Of a stretch of 37,081 bases of DNA, positions 26,194-35,503 are shown one piece after another. The DNA comes from an uncultured Bacilli bacterium (GTDB lineage Bacteria > Bacillota_I > Bacilli_A > RF39 > UBA660). Within the stretch, counting starts at the first letter, position 1. Each line of letters opens with the position of its first letter. The stretch is taken from assembly GCA_905236935.1 (NCBI GenBank), contig CAJOQL010000012.1:1-37081 (forward strand). Direction: 5' to 3'. The position numbers and the translations under genes were made by a program. Under the pieces are notes generated by a model. It did no database searches. It saw only the letters and a list, made by a program, of their open reading frames with translations, and was not told where the DNA came from.

Positions 26194-28677
26194 ATGAAAA
26201 AATATCGTAATTATTTAATAGCATTTATTATTCCAACATTAATAGTATTGTTAAGTCTATTATTAAATAAATATTATCCTTTTGGAGACAAAGTATTATT
26301 AATGTTAGATGGTTATAATCAATATCCTGGTTTTTTAAGTAATTTTAAAGAAATAATATTACATAATGGTTCATTATTTTATTCATTTAAAGGTATAACT
26401 GGTTTTAATCTATATGCTTCTAATGTATATTACTCTCTTAATTTAACTAATTTATTATTTTTATTTTTTAAAAATAACCACATAGTAGATTTTTATACTT
26501 TTATTATTATTTTTAAAATAGGATTATGTTCTCTTACAATGCAAACTTTTTTAAATTATTTAAATAAAGCAAAATATAATATTATTTTTAGTATTTGTTA
26601 TGCGTTAACGGCTTATAATATTCTTTATTATTTAAACTATATGTGGTTTGATAGTATTATAATGCTTCCACTTGTAATTTTAGGAATTGAAAAAATATTT
26701 AAAGAAAAAAATTATATTTATTATACTATTTCTTTAACACTTACTATCATATTTAATTTCTATATTGGATACATGATATGTATATTTTCATTTCTATATT
26801 TTATATATAAGTGGTTAATTAATAAAGAAAATAAAAAAGTATTTTTTAAATATTTATTTTATTCCTTACTAAGTGGTTTAATAGCATCCTTATTTTTAAT
26901 TCCAATTATTTTAGAACTATTTAATGGTAAAGGTGAAATATTTAGTAACGTAAATTATTTTATATTTGATTTAGATTTTATTAATATTTTTTATAAATTG
27001 ACTTTAGGTTCTTTATTAAATGGCGATTTAGAATATGGTACTCCTAATGTATATGCAAGTATTTTTATTTATGTTAGCGTAATAATGTATTTCTTTAATA
27101 AAAATATTAAAACTAAAGATAAAGTTATTTCATTTACTTTATTATTAATATTTTTATTATCAGTAAGTTTTAATTTATTTGATTATTTTTGGCAAATGTT
27201 ACAAATGCCAATATATTATCCAGTAAGATATGCTTTTATATTTGATTTTTATTTAATATATTTAGCTTATGAGAATTATAAAAATTATGAAAAATTGTCA
27301 TTAAAAAAGCTTTTAATAATTTTTGGAATAATTATTATACTTTCTTCTATTGGGTTTGTTACATCTGGTAATCTTATTGATAAAATAAATATTCCAGCAA
27401 AACTCATATATTTAGGAATTTCATTTTTATTTATTATTTACTATTTGTTTATACTAAATAACGATTTTTTTAAAAAGTTTATATGTGCTTTAGTAATAAT
27501 TGAACTAACTTTAAATACTTTTGTAACCTTTAGAAATAATGGTAATGTAAATGATATTCAAACTTTTAATGCAAATTATACTATGAATTATAATATTATT
27601 AAAAATCTTAATCTTGATAACTTTAATAAAGTATCATTTGAAGATAAAACTATTAAAAATAATGGACTATTACTTAATTATAATGATTTAAATTATTTTA
27701 GTTCTGTAAGAAATAATAAATCTTTTAAGGCTTTAAATAAAATTTTTGGTATCCTAACAGTAGATGGATGTAATTTAAATTATTATTATAACAACCCAAT
27801 TACTAATGCTATTTTAAATATTAAATATTATATTACTAGTAAAAATTTAAATTATTATGAATTAATAAGGAATTATGATAATTATAGTATTTACGAAAAT
27901 AAAGATATATCAGGTATTGGATTTATAGTAAACAAAGAAATTAGTAATTTTAAAAATGAAGAAGATTACATAAATAATATTAATAACTTTGTTAAATTAA
28001 TAAATAATAATGATAAAGATATTTTGAAAGATATTGAACCAACTGATAAAAATGTTAATTGTAGTAAAAATAATTGCATAATTAATGGTTATATTGCTTA
28101 TATAAAATATGAATATACACCTAGTACAGATGAAATACTATTTGTACAAAATGATTTCCCTATTGGAGTCGATAAATCTAGCTATAATTTAAAGATTAAT
28201 GAAGAATTAATAGATTATGATAGTAGATATCCTATTAAAGTTAAAAAGAAAGATAAAATAGAATTAATAATTAATCCAGGAGAAGATTATAAAGATTATT
28301 ATTATCATTTATATGGTGTTGATTTTAATATTTATAAAGAATTTATATCAAATATTCAAAAAGAAAAATTAGAAATAATTGAATATAAAAATGCTTCCAA
28401 TTTTACTGGCAAAATAACTTTAGAAAATGATGGTCTTCTTTTTACAACTATTTCTAATGATAAGGGATGGAAAGTATTTGTTGATGATGAAGAATATAAA
28501 ATTACTCCAATATTTGATGGATTTATAGGGCTTAATTTAAATAAAGGAGAACATACAATTAGATTTCAATATACTCCACCTGGATTTTATTTAGGATTAC
28601 TAGTAAGTTCAATATCAATTATAGTATTTGGATTATCAATTTATTTAGATAAAAAGAAAAAATTAGGAAGTAAGTAG
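26194..28677 (+). CDS. YfhO family polytopic membrane protein
   Basis: The start is ATG 26194 (MKKYRNYLIAF) after AGGTGA (26184-26189), giving 827 residues. The N-terminal half has about a dozen hydrophobic helices with MLDGYNQYPGFLSNFKEIILHNGSLFYSF and YMWFDSIIMLPLVILGIEKI, characteristic of YfhO/GT-C-like proteins. A large extracytoplasmic domain follows, ending in GLLFTTISNDKGWKVFVDD and LNKGEHTIRFQYTPPGFYLGL, then a last helix. In Bacillota, YfhO proteins take part in glycosylation of lipoteichoic acid or related envelope polymers. It is transcribed alone and divergently from the coiled-coil gene. Confidence 0.88.
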   Translation: MKKYRNYLIAFIIPTLIVLLSLLLNKYYPFGDKVLLMLDGYNQYPGFLSNFKEIILHNGSLFYSFKGITGFNLYASNVYYSLNLTNLLFLFFKNNHIVDFYTFIIIFKIGLCSLTMQTFLNYLNKAKYNIIFSICYALTAYNILYYLNYMWFDSIIMLPLVILGIEKIFKEKNYIYYTISLTLTIIFNFYIGYMICIFSFLYFIYKWLINKENKKVFFKYLFYSLLSGLIASLFLIPIILELFNGKGEIFSNVNYFIFDLDFINIFYKLTLGSLLNGDLEYGTPNVYASIFIYVSVIMYFFNKNIKTKDKVISFTLLLIFLLSVSFNLFDYFWQMLQMPIYYPVRYAFIFDFYLIYLAYENYKNYEKLSLKKLLIIFGIIIILSSIGFVTSGNLIDKINIPAKLIYLGISFLFIIYYLFILNNDFFKKFICALVIIELTLNTFVTFRNNGNVNDIQTFNANYTMNYNIIKNLNLDNFNKVSFEDKTIKNNGLLLNYNDLNYFSSVRNNKSFKALNKIFGILTVDGCNLNYYYNNPITNAILNIKYYITSKNLNYYELIRNYDNYSIYENKDISGIGFIVNKEISNFKNEEDYINNINNFVKLINNNDKDILKDIEPTDKNVNCSKNNCIINGYIAYIKYEYTPSTDEILFVQNDFPIGVDKSSYNLKINEELIDYDSRYPIKVKKKDKIELIINPGEDYKDYYYHLYGVDFNIYKEFISNIQKEKLEIIEYKNASNFTGKITLENDGLLFTTISNDKGWKVFVDDEEYKITPIFDGFIGLNLNKGEHTIRFQYTPPGFYLGLLVSSISIIVFGLSIYLDKKKKLGSK

Positions 28678-28701
28678 AATTAATCTTTCCTAATTTTTTT
28701 A
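28661..28701 (+). terminator. Terminator of the YfhO gene
   Basis: AATTAGGAA (28661-28669) pairs with TTCCTAATT (28687-28695), followed by T. The stem overlaps the stop codon. Confidence 0.7.
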
Positions 28702-28881
28702 TTTTAAATTAAATATAAATAGAACAACTAATTTTTATTTTATCATTAAACCTATTTACATCTTCTATTATATTTTTTAATAAATACTAATCTGCTTAAC
28801 ATATTAAATAATCATAAATCTATTACTTAACATCACCATTTTTATTTTCCAGAATACAATACTTTAGAGGGAGGAATTATT

Positions 28882-29502
28882 TTGAAAAATAGATTACATA
28901 TCATTTTAACAATAGTTTTAGTTATTATAATTGGTATTTTAAGTATTACATTAGGTAAAAAAGAAAATAATAATACATTTGATAAATTAAAGGTTGCTGA
29001 AGTAACTCATAGTGCTTTTTATACCCCATTTTATGTTGCTATCGAAAATGGATATTTCAAAGATAATAATATTGATATTGACCTAGTTTTAACTAGTGGT
29101 GCTAATAATGTTATTGCTGCAGTTTTATCTGAAGATGCCCAAATAGGTTTTTGCGGTCCAGAAGCGACTATATATGTATATAATGAAGGTGAAAAAGACT
29201 ATATACAAACATTTGCTGGACTTACTAAAAGAGATGGTCAATTTATTGTATCAAGAAAAAAGATTGATAATTTTAAACTAAATGATTTAAAGAATAAAGA
29301 AGTTTTAGCAGGACGTGCTGGTGGAATGCCAATTTTAAATTTCTATACTGCTTTAAAAAATGAAAATATTAAAAACGTTAATGTAAATGACACTGTTGAT
29401 TTTGCTAATTTAACTAGTAGTTTTATAGGTGGAAATGCAGATTTTGTAAATTTATTTGATGATAATGCAAAGATAAAAAATCTGTTTATAAATAAAGAAT
29501 AA
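28882..29502 (+). pseudogene. ABC transporter substrate-binding protein (NMT1/SsuA type), 5' part, interrupted by element
   Basis: The start is TTG 28882 with GGGAGGAA upstream. An N-terminal hydrophobic anchor without a lipobox Cys is followed by KVAEVTHSAFYTPFYVAIENGYFKDNNIDIDLVL by pattern, the opening of NMT1/THI5-like and SsuA-like binding proteins, and AGRAGGMPILNFYTAL. Native codons end at 29457. From 29460 the frame runs into element DNA and adds 14 foreign residues (DDNAKIKNLFINKE) before a stop, so the product lacks its second lobe. Joining 28882-29459 to 36030-36429 gives a 325-residue protein reading VNLFEPNATKLEK across the joint, matching the family's conserved LFEP. Ligand unknown. 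Confidence 0.88.
29441..29484 (+). other. attL of the serine-recombinase element
   Basis: The core dinucleotide GA is at 29458-29459. The host side carries ATTTTGTA (29441-29448), ending 9 nt before the core. The element side carries GCAAAGATAAAAAATCTG (29467-29484), starting 7 nt after it. The matching arms are at the other end of the element (36001-36046). Confidence 0.85.
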
Positions 29503-29512
29503 TAAATCACTA

Positions 29513-30847
29513 TTATTTACTAAAAAAATCTTCCCATGGGTCTTTTCTTTTTAATCTTTGAATAGCTTCTTTAATTGTAATATCATCTGGTTTAATTTTA
29601 GATAATTCACTCCATTTTATAGGCATTGATACACTACATTTTTTCCTAATTCTAAGTGAATATGGACAAACAAATGTTGAACCTTTATTATTTCTAAAAT
29701 AATCTATAAATATTTTACCTTTTCTACTCTTTTTAGTTATATTATTTGTGTATTTATCAGGATATTTTTCAACTAATATTTTAGTAATATCCTCTGAAAT
29801 TTTTTTAAATTTTATGTAACTATATTCTTTATTAAAAGGTACTACTATATGGTATCCTTTGCCACCACTTGTTTTCAAATAGGATTTAAGATTTAATTGA
29901 TCTAATATTTTCTTTAAATCTAATGCCCCTTCTCTTACTTTATCTAGACTAAGTTTTTCATCTGGATCTAAATCAAATACCATAATATCAGGATAATTAA
30001 TACTATCTACTTTAGAACCCCAAATATGAAATTCAATACTATTTAATTGAACCTCTTTAATTAACCCATTAAGATTATTAATGTAATAATAGTCTTCATT
30101 ATTAACTCTCTTTTTTATTAAAAATTCGTTTTCTTTAAAATGTTTTTTATAAAACTTTTGTTTAAGTGCGCCTTTAGGTGCTCTTACAGTACTAATTAAT
30201 CTATTTTCTAAATATGGATACATTTTTTCAAATACTTTTTTATAGTAATTAACAATATCTTCTTTAGTATAAGTAGGATTTTTAAACATAATTTTATCTT
30301 TATGAGATATTTCTACTTCACCAATTTGCTCTATAGATAAACCACTTTTAATACTAGTATTATATTCATTTATATTATCAAAAACTTTAACATTATCCCT
30401 TTCTTTAATTAATAGCCAGTTATTATTTTTAGTTTTTATTAAAGTCCAATTTCCTTTAAGTCTTTTACCTAATAATTTAAACTTTAAATAACCTTTTGGA
30501 TATGATAAAGCAAAGTCTTCTAGCATTTCATAATTACCAATATCAAAAAGTAACACTTTACCAGTGCCATAATTATTAGGTGGTATTACTCCTTCAAAGT
30601 CAATGTAGTCTGCTGGATGATCTTCCGTTTGAACTGCTAGTCTTTTATCTTTATAATTATATGAAGGTCCTTTAGGAACTGCCCAAGATAAAAGAACACC
30701 TTTATACTGTAATCTAAAATCATAATGATCTTTTCTTGCAATATGACGCTGAACACAAAATACTAATCTTTTAGATTTTTTAATTTTTCCTTTAGGTTCA
30801 TTTGTTTTACTAAAATTTCTTTTTTGATTATATTTTGTTAAACTCAT
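29513..30847 (-). CDS. LigD-like PE-Pol fusion: 3'-phosphoesterase plus primase-polymerase
   Basis: This 444-residue protein has two NHEJ end-processing domains and no ligase domain. The PE domain (about 25-150) has H35, H41, D43 and R45 in QRHIARKDHYDFRL, WAVPKGPS, H77 in EDHPADY, and FEGVIPPNNYGTG; PE removes 3' phosphates and ribonucleotides. The Pol domain (about 195-440), an AEP-type polymerase that fills gaps with ribonucleotides, has D292/D294 in VFDLDPD, SGGKGYH at 327-333 and the third Asp at D382 (FIDYF). The ATG lies within the ligase gene (20-nt overlap). In known LigD proteins these domains are usually fused to the ligase. The gene ends 53 bp inside the left end of the element. 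Confidence 0.93.
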   Translation of the reverse strand: MSLTKYNQKRNFSKTNEPKGKIKKSKRLVFCVQRHIARKDHYDFRLQYKGVLLSWAVPKGPSYNYKDKRLAVQTEDHPADYIDFEGVIPPNNYGTGKVLLFDIGNYEMLEDFALSYPKGYLKFKLLGKRLKGNWTLIKTKNNNWLLIKERDNVKVFDNINEYNTSIKSGLSIEQIGEVEISHKDKIMFKNPTYTKEDIVNYYKKVFEKMYPYLENRLISTVRAPKGALKQKFYKKHFKENEFLIKKRVNNEDYYYINNLNGLIKEVQLNSIEFHIWGSKVDSINYPDIMVFDLDPDEKLSLDKVREGALDLKKILDQLNLKSYLKTSGGKGYHIVVPFNKEYSYIKFKKISEDITKILVEKYPDKYTNNITKKSRKGKIFIDYFRNNKGSTFVCPYSLRIRKKCSVSMPIKWSELSKIKPDDITIKEAIQRLKRKDPWEDFFSK

Positions 30848-31730
30848 TTTTATCCCCCATAATTATTGGTTGTCTTAATTGATTATTTTTTGTCTTTTCA
30901 ATATATTTTACTTTACATTTAAGTTTTACTTTTACATATACTATTTTCTCATCATAGTTTTCAAATGGACTATCACTTAGAATTTTTAAATTTAAAATAT
31001 TTAAGTATAAAACACTATTATTCATTAATGATGCACTTCCAACATATATTAGTTTACCATTTTGATATTCCCCTAATTTAACTGAAATATATTTGTTTTT
31101 CTTTTTTTCATAACCACCAATATAAAAATAATTAGTTTGATAGTTCTTAATTTTAAGCCAGTTTTCACTTCTAGTATTAATTAGATATTTACTATTCTTA
31201 AGTTTAGCAACAATTCCCTCCATATTATTCTTTTTAACAAATTTAAATAAACTTAGAGAATCTGCATAGGTTTTAGAAATAATAAAATTATCGCTTTCTT
31301 TAAAATTATTAAGAATCTTTTTTCTTTCGATTAATGATAAATCTATTAAGTTTTTATCTAGATATAAGATATCAAATGCAACAAAAATAGCAGAATTATT
31401 ATTTGAAGCTAATTTTATCTTATCTTTATTTTTTAAATGCATTCTTTCTTGAATAGCATCAAAAGAAATTTTATTATTTAATAAACATATTATTTCTCCG
31501 TCTAATATCGTATTTTTATTAAACATTTCTTTAATATTAACAAGTTCTGGAAATAAATTAGTAATATCCTTTTTATTCCTACTGATAATTTTAATGCTTT
31601 TATTATTCCCAAAAATGCATGCACGAATTCCATCAAATTTAATCTCATAAATATATTCTTTACTTTTAATAAGTTTATTAACTTCTTTTAAAAGCATAAC
31701 GTTAAATTCACGATTATCCCATAAATTCAT
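30828..31730 (-). CDS. Stand-alone ATP-dependent DNA ligase of LigD type
   Basis: This 300-residue ligase has all nucleotidyltransferase motifs: I, YEIKFDGIRA with nucleophile K31; III, ILDGEIICL; IIIa, VAFDILYLD; IV, NMEGIVAKLKNSKY; V, ENWLKIK. An OB-fold domain follows (FYIGGYEKKKNKYISVKLG, KLIYVGSASL). The size and the downstream PE-Pol match the ligase module of LigD, which seals double-strand breaks held by Ku. Its ATG overlaps the Ku stop (ATGA), and its end overlaps the start of PE-Pol, so the three products are likely made in fixed proportion. Confidence 0.93.
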   Translation of the reverse strand: MNLWDNREFNVMLLKEVNKLIKSKEYIYEIKFDGIRACIFGNNKSIKIISRNKKDITNLFPELVNIKEMFNKNTILDGEIICLLNNKISFDAIQERMHLKNKDKIKLASNNNSAIFVAFDILYLDKNLIDLSLIERKKILNNFKESDNFIISKTYADSLSLFKFVKKNNMEGIVAKLKNSKYLINTRSENWLKIKNYQTNYFYIGGYEKKKNKYISVKLGEYQNGKLIYVGSASLMNNSVLYLNILNLKILSDSPFENYDEKIVYVKVKLKCKVKYIEKTKNNQLRQPIIMGDKNEFNKI

Positions 31731-32467
31731 TTTTTTAAACTCTTTTCTAAAGCTTCTAGAAGGTTATCAATTTGTTTTTTACTTTTATTTCTAACTTTTT
31801 TTACTGCCTTGCCATCTAACTTATCATTAATAGCTTTTTTTATATTATCTTGATATTCATCTTTATATTTATCAGGTTCAAATTTACTTTTCATACTATT
31901 AATAAGTTTTATGGCTAAATTTAATTCTTTAATATTAACTTCAGTTTTAATATTTTTATCTTCAATATTTATTTCTTCATCAAAATATAATGTAGTCATA
32001 ATTATACCTTCTTTGACAATCCTTAATATGGCATAATAAAATTTAGAAGTAATTATACATTTACAAAGTGCTACTAAATTTGTTTCCTTTAAGGCTTCAT
32101 AAAATAAAAGATACGACTTCGATTTATTAGAAGCAGTTAAAAAATAACTTTTTTGAAAATACACTGGAGGAATTTCATCTATATTTATAAATGAAATGAC
32201 TTCAATTTCATGATCATTTTCTGGTTTTAATTTATTAAGCTCATTTTTATCAAAAATAAGATAATTATTTTTTTCATATTCATAGCCTTTAACGATATCA
32301 CTTTCTTTTAAATCTTTTTTGCAATGTGGACAATACTTAACATATTTAATCTTATTAAGACATTTTTCATGTAATTGATTAAAAGAGGTATCATTATCTT
32401 TAATAATCGGATTCATTATAATAGGAATATTAACTAAACCAAACGAAATATTAGAATTAATAGCCAT
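31727..32467 (-). CDS. ku: Ku family DNA-end-binding protein
   Basis: This 246-residue bacterial Ku homodimerises on DNA ends and recruits LigD-type ligases. SNISFGLVNIPIIMNPII is the typical opening strand. NQLHEKCLNKIKYVKYCPHCKKDL has the basic segment, with a CxxC pair (CPHC). IVKGYEYEKNNYLIFDKNEL and EIEVISFINIDEIPPVYFQKSYFL are core Ku signatures. The tail is Lys-rich (KAVKKVRNKSKKQIDN). The start is ATG 32467 (MAINSN), 5 nt after GGTGG. An in-frame ATG four codons upstream contains that site and is less likely. It lies 50 nt after the recombinase stop. Confidence 0.95.
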   Translation of the reverse strand: MAINSNISFGLVNIPIIMNPIIKDNDTSFNQLHEKCLNKIKYVKYCPHCKKDLKESDIVKGYEYEKNNYLIFDKNELNKLKPENDHEIEVISFINIDEIPPVYFQKSYFLTASNKSKSYLLFYEALKETNLVALCKCIITSKFYYAILRIVKEGIIMTTLYFDEEINIEDKNIKTEVNIKELNLAIKLINSMKSKFEPDKYKDEYQDNIKKAINDKLDGKAVKKVRNKSKKQIDNLLEALEKSLKK

Positions 32468-32517
32468 TTTTACCACCATTTTTATTATAGGTAAAATTAA
32501 TAATATTATTAAAAAAT

Positions 32518-34206
32518 TTACTTAGAATTATCCACTAATACATGATAATAAGCATAATACTTTTTAGTATTTTTACTATTACCCCCTCTATAAAATTTAA
32601 AATCTTTTAAGTAGTTGTTATCTATTTTAAAAAGAGACTGATTTATATTAAGATAAAATTTTAATTCATAGTTATATTGATTATTATTTATTTTACTAAC
32701 TATAATTTGATCTATTAAAAGATTTATTAACTCAGTAATAATATCAAAACTAGCAATTTTTTCATTAACTATTCTTTCTATTGTATTGTCATTATTTTCA
32801 CCTTCTTTACTCTCTAATTGCTTTTTTTCATTGGCTATTTTCTCTAATTCTAAATTACATTCTATATTCCTTTTATTAAATTCATTATTTGTTAAATTTC
32901 CCTCAATATTTAGTTCTAATAATTTATCTTTTTTTATATTTATTAAATACTGTTTTTTTATTAATTCTTCTAGTTTATTATCACAATTAATACACTCTTT
33001 ATTATTTTGATAAATACTAACTACTAAATTCGATAATTCATTTAAATTAATACCTAAATAATTAATAATATCATTAAAAATATAAATAATTTCTGATTCA
33101 CGCAAATTAGGAGAATTGCAAAAATCTTTGCCCTTTTTATAATAATTTCCACAACACCAAGTTATATCATTTAACATTTTTAACTGTTTTCTTCTAAAAA
33201 ATATTTCATGGCAATTAGCACAATAGATTTTAGAAGAAAGAGGATATTTATTTCTATACTCTACTTTCTCATTTATATTTTTGCTAAATTTTTTACCTCT
33301 ATCTTTAAGTCTTTTATTAGCACGCTCCCATATCTCATCTGATATTATGGGAGGTATTTTATCTTGCATATCATAAATTACTTGTTTATCTAGTGGTATG
33401 TTATGAACTTTTTTAGTCATATAATCAATTATTTCGGTAGTATGTCCACGATAATAACCTTTATACTTAGGATTTTTAATCATTCTCATTAAAGTTGAAA
33501 CACACCATTTTTTATTTTGAATAGTTTTTATTCCTTCATTATTAAATATTTTTGCAATTTTTGAAAGTGATTGCTTTTCTAGAACATACATATTAAATAG
33601 TCTTTCAACTATTAATGCTTCATCTCTAACAATATATAAGCATCCACTGTTTTTATCTTTTCTATAACCATATAGCATATTATTACCAAGTATAGTACCT
33701 TTTTTTATAGCTTGTTTCATACCAAACTTTACTCTTTCAGATAACCTTCTAATTTCATCTTGAGCTAATGATGCCATAATTGTTAATCTTAATTCTGAAT
33801 CTGGTAAAGCAGTATTAATATTATCATTAACAAATAAGACTGCTACTCCATATGATAATAATTCTCTAGTATATTTAATACTATCTAAAGTATTTCTTGA
33901 AAATCTTGATATTTCTTTAGTTATAATTAAATCAAATTTTCCATTTTTTGCATCCTCAATCATTTTCATAAAATTATCTCTTTTATAATCAGTTGTACCA
34001 CTTATTCCTCTATCTACATAGCCATTAACATAAGTCCAATTTTTATTATTTTTTATCATTTCATCAAAATGTTCAATTTGATTTTTTAGTGAATTTTGTT
34101 GTTCAGCATGATCAGTAGAAACTCTAGAATAATCTGTAACTTTAAGGTTCATAGTTGTAAGAGGTATTCCCATATTTAACTCTTTTCTTACATTATATAA
34201 ATTCAA
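32518..34206 (-). CDS. Large serine recombinase (TndX/TnpX-like integrase)
   Basis: This 562-residue protein has three parts. The catalytic resolvase domain has DYSRVSTDHAEQQNSLKNQ (R28 and catalytic S30), VDRGISGT, IITKEISRFSRNTLDS and ASLAQDEIRRLSERVKFG. A recombinase domain follows (GNNMLYGYRKDKNSG, IAKIFNNEGIKTIQNKKW). Then come a zinc ribbon (CANCHEIF ... WCCGNYYKKGKDFCNSP) and a long coiled coil (about 405-480). It should integrate and excise the element by strand exchange at the GA core. The start is TTG 34206, 7 nt after AAGGGGAG (34214-34221). All key residues are intact, so it is probably active. It sits mid-element with cargo on both sides. Confidence 0.95.
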   Translation of the reverse strand: MNLYNVRKELNMGIPLTTMNLKVTDYSRVSTDHAEQQNSLKNQIEHFDEMIKNNKNWTYVNGYVDRGISGTTDYKRDNFMKMIEDAKNGKFDLIITKEISRFSRNTLDSIKYTRELLSYGVAVLFVNDNINTALPDSELRLTIMASLAQDEIRRLSERVKFGMKQAIKKGTILGNNMLYGYRKDKNSGCLYIVRDEALIVERLFNMYVLEKQSLSKIAKIFNNEGIKTIQNKKWCVSTLMRMIKNPKYKGYYRGHTTEIIDYMTKKVHNIPLDKQVIYDMQDKIPPIISDEIWERANKRLKDRGKKFSKNINEKVEYRNKYPLSSKIYCANCHEIFFRRKQLKMLNDITWCCGNYYKKGKDFCNSPNLRESEIIYIFNDIINYLGINLNELSNLVVSIYQNNKECINCDNKLEELIKKQYLINIKKDKLLELNIEGNLTNNEFNKRNIECNLELEKIANEKKQLESKEGENNDNTIERIVNEKIASFDIITELINLLIDQIIVSKINNNQYNYELKFYLNINQSLFKIDNNYLKDFKFYRGGNSKNTKKYYAYYHVLVDNSK

Positions 34207-34222
34207 ATAACAACTCCCCTTT

Positions 34223-34369
34223 TTAAGTAAAATTTATTTTTTTCAAAATATCTTCTTCAGCATTTTTAAATAGGTAATATGATATTTCATTTGAGTCATA
34301 TAATTTTTTATTAATAATTAAAGCAAGTTCTAAATATATTTGATATTTTGTTTTAAATATCTTTTGCAA
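34223..34369 (-). CDS. 48-residue ORF preceding the recombinase
   Basis: The TTG start (34369-34367) has GAGGTG (34375-34380) 5 nt upstream, and the frame runs 48 codons to a TAA 16 nt before the recombinase start. The product (QKIFKTKYQIYLELALIIN..., YYLFKNAEEDILKKINF) looks like two to three helices, with no cysteines and no recognised family. Small helical proteins encoded just before a serine recombinase are candidates for directionality factors or regulators. Nothing here proves either role. Confidence 0.55.
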   Translation of the reverse strand: MQKIFKTKYQIYLELALIINKKLYDSNEISYYLFKNAEEDILKKINFT

Positions 34370-34420
34370 AATAACACCTCATAATAAAATATGATTTAAA
34401 CTTAAATAAAATTTATAGCA

Positions 34421-34453
34421 AATAAAAATAGAGATAATTAAATACCTCTATTT
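34421..34453 (-). terminator. Terminator between the DUF3592 genes and the recombinase operon
   Basis: AAATAGAG (34426-34433) and CTCTATTT (34446-34453) form an 8-bp stem with a 12-nt loop. A T-rich run follows on the minus strand, suggesting that the recombinase-NHEJ genes have their own promoter. Confidence 0.65.
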
Positions 34454-34470
34454 CTTCTTGATCTTCTTTA

Positions 34471-35490
34471 TTAAAATAATTCTACTTTAGATAGTATAAA
34501 AGCACATAAGAATACCATATCTATATCACTATCTTTAGCATAAACTTTAAACATTCCTTTTATTGGAATATTACCTAGTAACTTACTAGCACCATCATTA
34601 TTTGCTTTACTACCAGCAAGTTCTATTTTAGCAACTTTAACACCATACCTTAAAATATCAAAATATGATTTTAAGCCATTAAAATGTGGTTCTAATGAAT
34701 ATCCTTCTTTACCTAAAATATCCCATACATTTACATCATCAATTTTAAAGTTAGAACTAGTTACAAAATTATCAAATGATTGAGATATTACATGAGATAC
34801 AAGATGTTCTTCTTCTTTTCCAGTTAAATGATTTATAAATGTAAATTTAGATTTACCAACTATTCCTAGTTTATCACATTTTGCTTCATATATAGGGTTT
34901 CTATCCATTGTTTCTAGAATATAACTTTGATTAGCAGTACCAGTAAAATGGAAATAATATTCTTTTTCTTCTTCTTTACTATTTTTTACTGCTTCAATTT
35001 TATCGGCTGAAATATTATTCATATCAACTTTATTAAACTCATTGATATCCTTTTTCTTTATAACACTTACTATTTTTACAATAGATAGTATAATTGCTCC
35101 TAAACCAACAAGTGTAAATATTATATCAACGATGATACTATCATTTACTAATTTATCTGGGTTTGCTGGATCATATTTAACTTTTAAAGTATTACCTACT
35201 ACCATATCATCTTCATGAATCGGATAAATTACTCTATTATGAATATTTCCATCTTTATCAGTATAATCTACGTATACAGTATATTCAAATTCCGTATATC
35301 CGTCTGCATTTGTTCCAGCTTCTTCTTTAGTTATATCAACAATTTTAGCTTCAACTTCAATTCCTTCAACTTTAGGTTTTGTTAAGGATATAGCACCAAC
35401 AATTGCAAATATCGTGCCAACTACTAACAAGCCAAAAAAGAAGGTAAGTTGTTTATATTTTCTTAAAAAATCTCTTATTTTTACTAACAT
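34471..35490 (-). CDS. DUF3592 membrane protein with extra C-terminal domain
   Basis: The protein has 339 residues. A first membrane helix (about 15-37) is followed by a DUF3592 beta domain (VEAKIVDITKEEAGTNADGYTEFEY..., VGNTLKVKYDPANPDKLV) and a second helix at about 115-140. DUF3592 occurs in many small bacterial membrane proteins of unknown role. The C-terminal part (about 165-339; YFHFTGTANQSYILETMDRNPIYEAK, KFTFINHLTGKEEEHLVSHVI by pattern) is not recognised. It lies within the element, 13 nt after a shorter DUF3592 gene, so the two are probably co-expressed as cargo. Confidence 0.75.
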   Translation of the reverse strand: MLVKIRDFLRKYKQLTFFFGLLVVGTIFAIVGAISLTKPKVEGIEVEAKIVDITKEEAGTNADGYTEFEYTVYVDYTDKDGNIHNRVIYPIHEDDMVVGNTLKVKYDPANPDKLVNDSIIVDIIFTLVGLGAIILSIVKIVSVIKKKDINEFNKVDMNNISADKIEAVKNSKEEEKEYYFHFTGTANQSYILETMDRNPIYEAKCDKLGIVGKSKFTFINHLTGKEEEHLVSHVISQSFDNFVTSSNFKIDDVNVWDILGKEGYSLEPHFNGLKSYFDILRYGVKVAKIELAGSKANNDGASKLLGNIPIKGMFKVYAKDSDIDMVFLCAFILSKVELF

Positions 35491-35503
35491 TTTTTCTCCT
35501 TTA

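Noticed and set aside
28678..28881. TPP or other riboswitch upstream of the NMT1/THI5-like gene
   Set aside because: No CTGAGA-type TPP core or other recognisable aptamer was found in the 204-nt leader, so a thiamine link is not supported.
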